From the NCBI GenBank assembly GCA_003258735.1, contig QHME01000007.1:20313-84312 (forward strand): 64,000 nucleotides of DNA. The letters run 5' to 3'. Origin of the DNA: Candidatus Melainabacteria bacterium. Lineage in GTDB: Bacteria > Cyanobacteriota > Vampirovibrionia > Gastranaerophilales > Gastranaerophilaceae. The notes under the pieces are model-generated. The model ran no database searches. It saw nothing but the letters and a program-made list of their open reading frames with translations, and was not told the origin of the DNA. The position numbers and the translations under genes are program-made. Positions within the stretch are counted from its first letter, which is position 1. Each line of letters starts with the position of its first letter. Positions 41,992 to 51,201 of this stretch are shown here, piece after piece.

Positions 41992-43362
41992 TTAATTCGG
42001 AGAAATGCACGCTGTAATTGCATCAATTAATCGTTTAACAGGGACAATATTAATCTTGTCATTGATAATATTTCTATTCGCATAAGGAATAATCGCTTTT
42101 TTGAATCCTGATGTAACAGCTTCATTTAAACGTTTTTCAATATTACTTACCGGATGAATTTCTCCTGATAAGCCAATTTCGCCAATAATTACAGTTTGTG
42201 GGTCAACCACAACATCTCGTGCACATGTTGCAATTGCAATTGCTATACCTAAATCGGCACTCGGCTCATCAATCTCAATTCCCCCCATAACATTTACATA
42301 AACATCTTGCTTTGAAAGATTTAACCCAACTCTTTTTTCCAAAACAGCCAAAATTTGTAATAATCTGCTGTTATCGACACCATTTGTCACTCGACGCGGA
42401 GTAGGATACGGAGTTGTACCAACAAGTGCCTGAATTTCAACCAAAAGAGGTCGCGTACCTTCGTTTGTTACAATGATTGCACTTCCGGGAATTGCATCTT
42501 GAGAACGTTCATTTAAAAATAATTCGTTTGGATTTTTCACTTCCACAAGTCCTTGAGTTTGCATTTCAAAAATTCCAACTTCTGAAGTGTTACCAAAACG
42601 ATTTTTCATTGAACGTAACATCCTGTAAGACTTATATTTGTCACCTTCAAATGAAATAACAGTATCAACCATGTGTTCTAAAATCTTTGGTCCTGCTATA
42701 TTTCCATCTTTTGTGACATGACCGATTACAATAGTTGTAATTCCTCGATTTTTGGCAATTTGCATCAAAATATTACAACATTCTCGAATTTGCGACACAC
42801 TTCCTGCAGAACTTGAAATAGTTTGAGAGTAAATCGCCTGAATACTATCTATCACAATCATATCAGGTTGAAGTTCATCAATTTGCGCTCTTATACTTTC
42901 CAAATTTGTTTGCGGATAAATATAAAGATTTTCAGCTTTTATTCCTAATCTGTTGGCACGAAGTTTCAATTGGCTTGCGGATTCTTCTGCGGAAACATAA
43001 AGAATTTTTTGACCGTTTTTGCACAATTCTCCACTTGTTTGGAGCAGAATCGTTGATTTACCTATACCAGGATCACCTGCAATCAACACTAGCGAACCTT
43101 GAACAAGTCCACCTCCTAGTATTCTGTCAAATTCAGAAATATTTGTACTTATTCTAACCTCTTCTCCAATATGTATATCATTAATTAAAGAAGGTTTTGT
43201 ATCATTTGCAATTCCTTGCGGTGAGATATTTTGAGGTTTTAAATTACTTTGAACCTCTTCCGTAAAACTTCCCCAAGAACCACATTCAGGACATTTTCCC
43301 AAATACCCTGCTGTTTCATAACCGCATTGTTGACATATCCATTTTGATTTTACTCTAGCCAT
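41992..43362 (-). CDS. radA: DNA repair protein RadA
   Basis: The 456-residue protein has the N-terminal zinc finger C-Q-Q-C-G-Y ... C-P-E-C-G-S-W, the RecA-like core with Walker A G-D-P-G-I-G-K-S-T, the RadA motif K-N-R-F-G, and a C-terminal Lon-like domain (P-S-A-D-L-G-I-A-I-A). It promotes branch migration in recombination. No Shine-Dalgarno at a useful distance; TTTACA and TATAAT lie upstream with the latter six bases before the ATG. Confidence 0.97.
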   Translation of the reverse strand: MARVKSKWICQQCGYETAGYLGKCPECGSWGSFTEEVQSNLKPQNISPQGIANDTKPSLINDIHIGEEVRISTNISEFDRILGGGLVQGSLVLIAGDPGIGKSTILLQTSGELCKNGQKILYVSAEESASQLKLRANRLGIKAENLYIYPQTNLESIRAQIDELQPDMIVIDSIQAIYSQTISSSAGSVSQIRECCNILMQIAKNRGITTIVIGHVTKDGNIAGPKILEHMVDTVISFEGDKYKSYRMLRSMKNRFGNTSEVGIFEMQTQGLVEVKNPNELFLNERSQDAIPGSAIIVTNEGTRPLLVEIQALVGTTPYPTPRRVTNGVDNSRLLQILAVLEKRVGLNLSKQDVYVNVMGGIEIDEPSADLGIAIAIATCARDVVVDPQTVIIGEIGLSGEIHPVSNIEKRLNEAVTSGFKKAIIPYANRNIINDKINIVPVKRLIDAITACISPN

Positions 43363-43368
43363 AATTTA

Positions 43369-43396
43369 ATTATATCCTTAAATCAACCGTTGTAAA
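43369..43396 (-). promoter_or_regulatory. Sigma-70 promoter of radA (leaderless arrangement)
   Basis: On the minus strand, TTTACA (43396-43391), a 16-base spacer, TATAAT (43374-43369), then six bases to the ATG. Confidence 0.6.
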
Positions 43397-43491
43397 CTAA
43401 TGTAACAAAAAGACTCGTATTATTAAAGGAATTTGAAAATTATCCGTATTGACATGTAAGTGTAAAAGAAGAAAGTAAAGGAAAAGTTACA

Positions 43492-46400
43492 ATGTGCGCA
43501 GATAATGTCAATTTGAATTTGAACAAAGGTAAACTTGGTCAAGCTGATTTGAACAAAATCAAAGGCGGACTAAAACGCGAACAAATTAAAGATAAAGCTT
43601 TACTTGCAATTTTTGATGCGTTAGATGATGGGAACCATGTTCTAGATGAAAAAGAGATTTCAAAATTGAAAACCTCATTACAAGAGGCAGCAAAAAACAG
43701 TAACCTTTCTAAAAATGAAGCTGAAAAATTCCTAAAAAAATTATTTGGCGATAAAAAAGATAAAAATGTCACTAACGACGATTTGTTCAAATTTATCAAT
43801 GCACTAAGTAATAACAGCAAAAACATACAAAACTCTACAGCTACAAAAGAGAACGGTCAACAAGTAATTACTACAGAATATAAAGACGGTTCTGTTGAAA
43901 AAATATATCCTGATACAAATAAAAAAATAATAATCAAAGATAACAAAACTTCTACTTATTCAATGGATAATACCATCCAAAAAGAAGAATATTTTGACCA
44001 AAACGGTAATGCTGTTACTACAACTTTTACAGACGGCAAACCTCAGAAAAAGACCGTTAAAACTCAAACTGAGACTTTGTACTATGAAATTTCTGATAAA
44101 GGCGAAAAGCTTGTAAAACGTGAAAATACTCAAAACAAAGCTACAACAGATTATGAATATGATGAAAAAGAAGGTACTGTTAATGAAACAGAACAAAATG
44201 GCAATGTAACTACAAAAAGAGTAAGACGCAACGGCAAAGTTGAAACCCAAACCTCAGTAGAAAAATTGGAAGATTCCACAGTAGAAACAGTTACAGATGC
44301 TAACGGCAATGTTACTAAAACAACAGTAAATTCTGCCGGCAAACGTATTAAACAAGAAAAGACAATTGATGGTAAAACTTATGTTGCCGAATACGATGGT
44401 AATGGCAATACAAAAGTAATTGTACAAAATGGTGAAAGTATCGCACATCTTGCTAAAATCTTTAAAATTAAACAGGGTGACATCATTGAAGTGAATGAAC
44501 CTAACGGCAAAGTTCACAGAAAAGGGACTACAAAATTCTTCCGAGTAGGCGATACAGTTTTGATTCCTAAAGAATTGGAAGCCGATGATAAAAACTTAAC
44601 CAACCGCAAAAGTAGTGCCGATGCAATTGCTGACTACAAAGAAGACATGGCGGAAATTCGCAAAAAGCAACAAGAACGTGCGGCAAGAGCCAAAGAAAAA
44701 GCTCAAGAAGCAAAAGCTCATGAGGCTGAAAAAAAGAGAAAAGCCTCAACACCTAGAGCTATCAGTTTCACCTGCAAACAAAAGAATTTCACAGAAGTTG
44801 CTAAGCAAAATCTAGCCAGCCAAGGAGTTAAAAATCCTACTAAAAAGCAATTAGAAGATAAGATTGCGCAAATAAAGAAATTAAATCCAAACTTAAAAGA
44901 CGGTCAAATTCAAGGTAAAAGAATTACCGTTCCTTGTTCTGAAGAAACATATAACAGAGTTGTCAGAAGAGAAAAAGAAGTAACCGAAATCAACAGAAAT
45001 ATGCGCAACAACAAAACTGCAAAAGGTATCGCAAATAATTTATATAAAATTTGTGATGACAATGCTGCTGCGATTAACAAACCTGAATTTTGGAATGAAA
45101 TGAAAAAGGTTAATAAAAATAATGTTGTGGCTGTCCTTGATAACTATGACAAAGTCATAGAAAAACACTCCGGTGATTCTTCTTTACTTGATACAATTTG
45201 TTCAGAAGTTGGAGCATCTGCTACGAACAGACAAAAAGCCTTAAATCACATTTATAATTCACTTGAACAAGCTGCAAAAGAAGCAGGTGTTTCTCAAGCT
45301 GATTTGAAAAATGCAAGAAAGAAATTTTCAACCAGTATGCAGCACGAATTTGACAAAATTGGTCGTATTGATACAAAAGAAATGGACAAAGTCGTAGACT
45401 TTTTACGTGGCGCAACAGCGGCAGCTAAAGTTACAAAAGGTCAAAGTTCTATTTCTACAAGAGCAGCAATGAAATCTTTCTTGAACGGTGAAGATGGTTT
45501 GGTTGCACTAGATAAAAATGTTCAAAAACAATATAAAGACGCCAGAGATAAAGAAGGCTGGGTTGCTAAAACAGGTGATTGGGTATGTGGATTGTTTGGA
45601 TGCACAACCATTGCCGACATGGACAAAAAACTTGGCAAACACGCAGCTGATGTAAAAAAACTCGTAGCAGCAGCAAATAGAAATGATGAAGCTACTTTCA
45701 AAAAATTATACAAACAAACTTTCGGAATTGATTTTAATCCAAAAATGATTCAAGCTCGCCAAACTGCTCGAGCAAATTATGAATCTGCAGCTGCATTTAA
45801 TGCTTCATACAAAGCATTTGCAGGGTTAGAATCAAAAGCTAAGAATATGGATTACCAATCTTTGCGTAACGAATTAAAAAAATCTTTCAAATACTCTGAT
45901 TCTGATATTGATACATTAATTAAATCTTACGCACAAAGCAGAGGTATGGATTCGAACTCTCAAGCAGATAAAAAATATATTTTAGGTTCATTTATTCAAG
46001 AATCCAAACAACAGTATTTAAAAGAATTTCAAAAATTATCTAAAGGTAAAACTTTAGAACAAATGGGCAAAGATGTTGATTTGTTGACCAAAAGTGCTTA
46101 CGGAACAAACGATATCGTAAAAGATGTTATTAAATTCAACGAAAACCAACAAATGACCGAGATGGTTACATCCGCAGCATTTGAAATCGCTGGTACTATA
46201 GCATTGCAATTTGTTCCTGGACTTGGTCAAATGGCAGCTGCGAAACTTGCGGTTAGTGCTGCTAAATGGGGTGCTCGTGGTGTAAAAATCGCGACTTACG
46301 CAGCAAAAGCTTCAAAAGCATTGAAAACAGTATCCACAGCAATGAATGCAACTAAAAAAGCAAAAATCATCACTCAAATGGCAACAGCAGGTGTTGCAAC

Positions 46401-49400
46401 AGCAACGGTTAATTTGTCAAACAAAAAAGACGTCAAAGAAACAATGAGAAAAACTTTGATGAATATGTCATTTGCAGGTGTTGGTGCATCTTCAAGTATC
46501 CTAGCGCCAAAATTAATGCAAGCCTTTGGTATAACTAATAAAGCTTTGGCAACAGAAGTTGCAGAAGAAATTATCAATTGTGCAGGTTCTTATGGCGTAA
46601 CAAAACTTGCCGGAGACGATTATGGCAAAAATGATGCATTTATAGACTTTGCAAGTGGCTTGTTAATGTCAAGAATTTCTCACGTAAAAATGCACAAAGG
46701 CACTAAAGTTGATACACCAACCCCAAAACCGGGAATAGACCCATCATCTCCAAAACCTGAAATAGAAACCGAACACCAAGGTGCAATTAAACCAGAGACA
46801 GATACCAAACCATCAGTAGAAGATGGCTCTAAAAAAGTTCCTGATGATTTGAAAAAGCCAAGTGACAAACCTATTGATGATAATGATTTAAAAAACAAGG
46901 GTAAAACAATAACTACAGAAGAAGCTGACAAATTTAAAGAAGCTGGAACAAGTACAAAACCTCCGGTATCTGATGGCAAACCTTCACTCCAACATCCGCA
47001 AGAAAAAAATTTCAACGGATTAAATGGAGAAGATTTGAAATTTGAAGTTGTCAGCGAAACCGATTTCCCAAAAGGTAAAAAGTCATATTTGACAAAAGAT
47101 GATAAAAAGATTTTTGTAGATGCTGATGGCAAAATCATATCTATAAAAGATTACAATGCAGGTACAATCAAAGCTTTCGATTACCACAACGCAGGTGATG
47201 TTCCATCTGGATACACTTTGGTAAACAAAAAACAACAAATTATCAGACAAGTTGAATCAAAAGTTGATACTAATGTAACTAAAAACTATGAAACAGGTAT
47301 AGAAACTATTACTTCTGCAAAAGACGGTTCTGTAATCACAGAAAGATATATGTCACTTTCTGAATATCCGGCTAATGCCAAAATTCCTGATGCAGCAAAA
47401 TTTTCAGAAAATTTAAAAGCTCAAATTGAAGAGTGTACAGATATCAATAAATTAAACAAATTGAAAGATGAATACAACATGTACAACTCTCAATACGGTT
47501 CTGCTGATGGTTCATTGTTCCAAGCTTTGCAAGATAAAGCATCTGCATTAAAAGGAACAGCAAAACCAACTCCGCATAAACCTTTATCTAATCTTGTAAC
47601 AAGCACAGCACTAGACAATGCATTAGAAAATTTGAACATGAAAAAATATGGTAAAAAAGGTTTGCCATTAAAATATTCTCATGATGAAATGTTGAAAGAT
47701 TTGAAAGAGTCTCTAATGGCTCTTCCATATTCTGAACGTTCAGCTATTATGAACAAATTCAATATTCATACTATTGGGGATGAATTATCAGATATTCCAA
47801 AACTTTCTCAAATTCCAAGCACACCTAATGAAGAAAAGATTTTGAATATTTTGAATAAATATGCAAAACAAAACTCTTTGCAAATTTCAGACCCAGCTTT
47901 GAAAGCAGAATTAGAAAACTTTATCAAAGATGTACCTGAATTTACATTTATGATTGGCAAAAAGCAAAATGGTATTCATGCATACAGCTTAGATTCTCAT
48001 ACTATTCAAAACTTGCAAAAAGCTTTAAAATACGCAGCTGATGCAAATATTTCAGATGAACAAAAAGAAATCTTAAAAATGAGTATCTTACTCCACGACA
48101 TGGGGAAACAATACAAAGGTGTTTCTGTATCAGATACCGGTCATGCCGCACTTAGTAAACAGTATGCCGCAAGCATTTTGGATAGATTCAACTATTCATC
48201 TGAAACAAAAAATAAAATCTTAAACTTAATAGAAAATCACCACTGGTTCAAAGATTTTAACAAAGGCAACATCACTGCTGACCAAGTCGTAAAAATGTTT
48301 GGCGATGATTTGACTCTTGCTCAAATTATGGCTAAAGCGGATTTGGAAAGTGTTAGCGATACATTCCACTTAGAAATCTTAGAACCTGGTAAAAAGCTTT
48401 CTCAAACAGAGTTTAATGCTAAATTCCAAGAAAAAATGGACAAAATCTCAGGTAAAATTACACCTGATGTTTTGGGCGAAGAATTACCAATCGGTCAAAT
48501 GAAAAAATATCAACAATACTATTTGGACAAAAATAAAATCGACAAATTGATTTTAGGTCAAGGTGTTGAACTTGATATGAATGACCCTAAGCTAAAACAA
48601 TTGATGAATGATTTAAAAGAAGGTGAAAGCTTTGCTATTGGTTGTACAGATCCACATGGGAATTATCCTGATGTAAAATATCAAATCGGCAAATATGCTG
48701 ATGGCGTTGGCTCTCACCACGTAATTATTACTAAAAAACACGGTGAATTTGTAATTGAAGTACACAAAGATGCTGCCGTTATGAAAGATATTCCAACAGC
48801 TCACAACTCAGACCCTGTAATAGCTAAAAAAATTGAACAAATTAAGAAAAAGGCAACTCATATTACATCTGAGACATTTAATATTAACGGTAAAAATGTA
48901 CCGTTCGAAATTCTTCACGGTACACAAGGCGGTTCAAACAAAGGTTACTACGTAATCAACAAACAAACCGGTGAATTGTTCTATGCAAAATTTGGCGGAG
49001 CTCAAGGCAAAACCGAGCTTTTGGCTAACAAATTGTACGAAATGGCTGGTTTAGGTACTCCAGAAATGAGTTCTTTCAATGCTCCTGATGGCACAGTTGG
49101 AACTTTGAGCAAATACATGCCTGATTTGACTAGTGTAACCCAAGCTACATCTAAAGCTAACGATGGCTTTGGTATGGACGTATTGTTAGCAAACTGGGAT
49201 GTTGTCGGTATGAACAACGACAATATGCTAAAAACAGCTGACGGCAAAATCATCAGACTTGACGCAGGCGGTACATTTGATTATCGTGCACAAGGGAAAA
49301 ACAAACCTTATACATCTATTCCAATGGAATTTGTAACATTGATGGACTCAAACATCAACTCAAAATCTGCGCAAATTTTTGCAAAAATGACTCGTGATGA

Positions 49401-50718
49401 TTTGATTAATTCATTAAACAAAGTTGCAAATCTAAAAACAACAGAGATTACAAATCTTCTTGATAGTATGGGTTTGTCTCACTACAAAGAACCTTTGCTA
49501 AACAGAAAGAAATTCTTGAAATCTTTGCTTGAAGAAATCAAAGCAAATCCGCAAGGCAGTGAATCTACTCTTGAATATATGCACAAAATGATGAACAAAT
49601 CATTGGATAATGCTATTTCTACTGCAAAAACAACTGCTGATTTGCAAGATATCAAACAAGCTTTGACTTACGTAAATAACCCAAAAACAAAACAACACTT
49701 GCTTGATAATATTGCAATAAAAGAAAAAGCTATTGCAGCATCAGCTCCTGCACCAAAATTCTTGTCAGAAGTTCAAGTTGGTAATTTCTTAGCAAAACAC
49801 GGATTTGTTAAAGACTACAACGGCAATTATACAAGATTATTAAGCAGTACAGAAAAAGCTAACATTGTATCTCAATATGGTACAGTTCAAGCAAGCAAAG
49901 TTATTGCTAAATTAGAAAAACCATTAAATGCTAATGATATTAAAAATCTTCAAACAATGATTAATGAATCATCTAGTTTCATTAATTTAAATCAAATAGA
50001 CCAAACAAGACTTGTATTATTATATCAAAATATTGTACAAGGAAGCAGCGGAGTATTTAATGGTGGTATGACACCTGCTAAATGGGCAATGATTATGAAT
50101 ATTGCACAAGCTCAACCTATTACAGCCACTCAATTGAGCGCATTTGATTCCTATAAAGGTAATTCCGGTCCTATAAATGGGAGCTTAACAACCTTGAAAA
50201 AAGGTGGAACTATTTCTCCGACTACTCAAAAACAAATTGATGCTATTCAATCATATATAAATACACAAACTATTCCAGATACTATTGTTTGTTATAGAGT
50301 TGAAGGATATTTTGGTTCTGGAAATTCATACGGCTGCTTACACACTGCAAAACTAGCCGATGGAACACCTCTTGACCAAGCTCTAGAAAAAGCTCTACAG
50401 GGAGGAGATACGGCAATCAAAAATATGGAATACTCAATAAACGTTGGCGGAGCAAGATATGTTGCAACAAATGAACGTTTTACTTCTGCAAGTTTGTTAG
50501 AACAAGGCAATGGTTCAGGAGGTCCTGGCAAAGTTGTTTGGGAACTTTCTGTACAAAAAGGTTCTAAAGGAGTATTTCTTGATGGAAACAACTTTGATGG
50601 AAGTTTAAGCAGCGAATGTGAAGTTTTGTTGCAGAAAGATAGTAAATTTGAAATCACAGGTATAAAATGGGATCCATCTATCAACAAATGGCGAGTAAAA
50701 GCTAAAGTTGTAAACTAA
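43492..50718 (+). CDS. Giant multidomain polymorphic-toxin-like protein with C-terminal ADP-ribosyltransferase
   Basis: A 2,408-residue protein. In order: EF-hand-like loops (~40-105); charged repeats of the type 'NGxxxTTxxxDG' (~120-300); LysM-like domain (~310-360); Ala/Lys/Glu coiled coil (~360-424); second LysM-like segment (~424-480); helical region; hydrophobic Ala/Gly-rich segment (~885-1060); Pro-rich linker (~1075-1165); HD domain (~1495-1650) with L-L-H1535-D1536-M-G-K and A-K-A-D-L-E-S; kinase-like domain (~1805-2020) with N-W-D1903, N-N-D1910-N and D1924-A-G-G; and an ADP-ribosyltransferase (~2230-2408) with C-Y-R2269, F-T2331-S-A-S and E2375-C-E2377. No signal peptide. AAAGGAAAAG precedes the ATG. 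Two small genes follow, then a convergent ADP-ribosylglycohydrolase. Toxin role is inferred. Confidence 0.8.
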   Translation: MCADNVNLNLNKGKLGQADLNKIKGGLKREQIKDKALLAIFDALDDGNHVLDEKEISKLKTSLQEAAKNSNLSKNEAEKFLKKLFGDKKDKNVTNDDLFKFINALSNNSKNIQNSTATKENGQQVITTEYKDGSVEKIYPDTNKKIIIKDNKTSTYSMDNTIQKEEYFDQNGNAVTTTFTDGKPQKKTVKTQTETLYYEISDKGEKLVKRENTQNKATTDYEYDEKEGTVNETEQNGNVTTKRVRRNGKVETQTSVEKLEDSTVETVTDANGNVTKTTVNSAGKRIKQEKTIDGKTYVAEYDGNGNTKVIVQNGESIAHLAKIFKIKQGDIIEVNEPNGKVHRKGTTKFFRVGDTVLIPKELEADDKNLTNRKSSADAIADYKEDMAEIRKKQQERAARAKEKAQEAKAHEAEKKRKASTPRAISFTCKQKNFTEVAKQNLASQGVKNPTKKQLEDKIAQIKKLNPNLKDGQIQGKRITVPCSEETYNRVVRREKEVTEINRNMRNNKTAKGIANNLYKICDDNAAAINKPEFWNEMKKVNKNNVVAVLDNYDKVIEKHSGDSSLLDTICSEVGASATNRQKALNHIYNSLEQAAKEAGVSQADLKNARKKFSTSMQHEFDKIGRIDTKEMDKVVDFLRGATAAAKVTKGQSSISTRAAMKSFLNGEDGLVALDKNVQKQYKDARDKEGWVAKTGDWVCGLFGCTTIADMDKKLGKHAADVKKLVAAANRNDEATFKKLYKQTFGIDFNPKMIQARQTARANYESAAAFNASYKAFAGLESKAKNMDYQSLRNELKKSFKYSDSDIDTLIKSYAQSRGMDSNSQADKKYILGSFIQESKQQYLKEFQKLSKGKTLEQMGKDVDLLTKSAYGTNDIVKDVIKFNENQQMTEMVTSAAFEIAGTIALQFVPGLGQMAAAKLAVSAAKWGARGVKIATYAAKASKALKTVSTAMNATKKAKIITQMATAGVATATVNLSNKKDVKETMRKTLMNMSFAGVGASSSILAPKLMQAFGITNKALATEVAEEIINCAGSYGVTKLAGDDYGKNDAFIDFASGLLMSRISHVKMHKGTKVDTPTPKPGIDPSSPKPEIETEHQGAIKPETDTKPSVEDGSKKVPDDLKKPSDKPIDDNDLKNKGKTITTEEADKFKEAGTSTKPPVSDGKPSLQHPQEKNFNGLNGEDLKFEVVSETDFPKGKKSYLTKDDKKIFVDADGKIISIKDYNAGTIKAFDYHNAGDVPSGYTLVNKKQQIIRQVESKVDTNVTKNYETGIETITSAKDGSVITERYMSLSEYPANAKIPDAAKFSENLKAQIEECTDINKLNKLKDEYNMYNSQYGSADGSLFQALQDKASALKGTAKPTPHKPLSNLVTSTALDNALENLNMKKYGKKGLPLKYSHDEMLKDLKESLMALPYSERSAIMNKFNIHTIGDELSDIPKLSQIPSTPNEEKILNILNKYAKQNSLQISDPALKAELENFIKDVPEFTFMIGKKQNGIHAYSLDSHTIQNLQKALKYAADANISDEQKEILKMSILLHDMGKQYKGVSVSDTGHAALSKQYAASILDRFNYSSETKNKILNLIENHHWFKDFNKGNITADQVVKMFGDDLTLAQIMAKADLESVSDTFHLEILEPGKKLSQTEFNAKFQEKMDKISGKITPDVLGEELPIGQMKKYQQYYLDKNKIDKLILGQGVELDMNDPKLKQLMNDLKEGESFAIGCTDPHGNYPDVKYQIGKYADGVGSHHVIITKKHGEFVIEVHKDAAVMKDIPTAHNSDPVIAKKIEQIKKKATHITSETFNINGKNVPFEILHGTQGGSNKGYYVINKQTGELFYAKFGGAQGKTELLANKLYEMAGLGTPEMSSFNAPDGTVGTLSKYMPDLTSVTQATSKANDGFGMDVLLANWDVVGMNNDNMLKTADGKIIRLDAGGTFDYRAQGKNKPYTSIPMEFVTLMDSNINSKSAQIFAKMTRDDLINSLNKVANLKTTEITNLLDSMGLSHYKEPLLNRKKFLKSLLEEIKANPQGSESTLEYMHKMMNKSLDNAISTAKTTADLQDIKQALTYVNNPKTKQHLLDNIAIKEKAIAASAPAPKFLSEVQVGNFLAKHGFVKDYNGNYTRLLSSTEKANIVSQYGTVQASKVIAKLEKPLNANDIKNLQTMINESSSFINLNQIDQTRLVLLYQNIVQGSSGVFNGGMTPAKWAMIMNIAQAQPITATQLSAFDSYKGNSGPINGSLTTLKKGGTISPTTQKQIDAIQSYINTQTIPDTIVCYRVEGYFGSGNSYGCLHTAKLADGTPLDQALEKALQGGDTAIKNMEYSINVGGARYVATNERFTSASLLEQGNGSGGPGKVVWELSVQKGSKGVFLDGNNFDGSLSSECEVLLQKDSKFEITGIKWDPSINKWRVKAKVVN

Positions 50719-50730
50719 TAAGGAGATAAA

Positions 50731-50907
50731 ATGCCAGAAGAAGAAAAAAAAGATAATGATGAAATGGAAACAATGGAATTTAAAACTCAAAAAATTCAAT
50801 TTTTCCCTGACGATGTTGAAAAAATGAAATCAATGTCCGTTGATGCACAAATTGATTATGCAATGAAATTGCGCGAAGAAGGACGATATACAATTGTTTA
50901 TGAATAA
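50731..50907 (+). CDS. Small protein, tandem paralogue 1, downstream of the giant toxin-like gene
   Basis: A 58-residue acidic protein, 12 bases after the giant gene, with AGGAG before its ATG. The last 44 residues (M-E-F-K-T-Q-K-I-Q-F-F-P ... E-K-M-K-S-M-S-V ... K-L-R-E-E-G-R-Y-T-I-V) match the C-terminal part of the next gene's product nearly residue by residue. No family is recognised. The position suggests an immunity, chaperone or adaptor role, which is inference. Confidence 0.75.
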   Translation: MPEEEKKDNDEMETMEFKTQKIQFFPDDVEKMKSMSVDAQIDYAMKLREEGRYTIVYE

Positions 50908-50919
50908 GGAGTTCATTAT

Positions 50920-51201
50920 ATGGGCGATAAATTTAGAATAAATAAAATTAAACCAATTGTAAGAAAAACACTTGGTGATAATAAAAAAATAGCAACTCAA
51001 AGAGCAAAACTTTCTGATGTCAAACCTGATACATTTGAACACGCAAAAAATGCAGATGATATGGGTACAATGAAATTTAAAACTCAAAAAATAATGTTTT
51101 ATCCTGAAGACATTGAAAAAATGAAATCAATGTCAGTAGAAGAAAAAATAAATTATGCCATAAAATTACGCGAACAAGGCAAATATACGGTTATTAAATA
51201 G
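50920..51201 (+). CDS. Small protein, tandem paralogue 2
   Basis: A 93-residue protein. The C-terminal 43 residues (M-K-F-K-T-Q-K-I-M-F-Y-P-E-D-I-E-K-M-K-S) are paralogous to the preceding 58-residue protein; the first ~50 residues are a unique basic extension (K-F-R-I-N-K-I-K-P-I-V-R-K). GGAG lies nine bases before the ATG. The 3' end overlaps the convergent ADP-ribosylglycohydrolase gene by eight bases. Cotranscription with the giant gene is likely, as gaps are 12 bases each. Confidence 0.75.
   Translation: MGDKFRINKIKPIVRKTLGDNKKIATQRAKLSDVKPDTFEHAKNADDMGTMKFKTQKIMFYPEDIEKMKSMSVEEKINYAIKLREQGKYTVIK

Noticed and set aside
46680..47138. Minus-strand ORF of 152 codons
   Set aside because: It is antisense to the Pro-rich linker and following part of the giant gene; no start signal and Ser/Gly/Phe-rich composition typical of a shadow.
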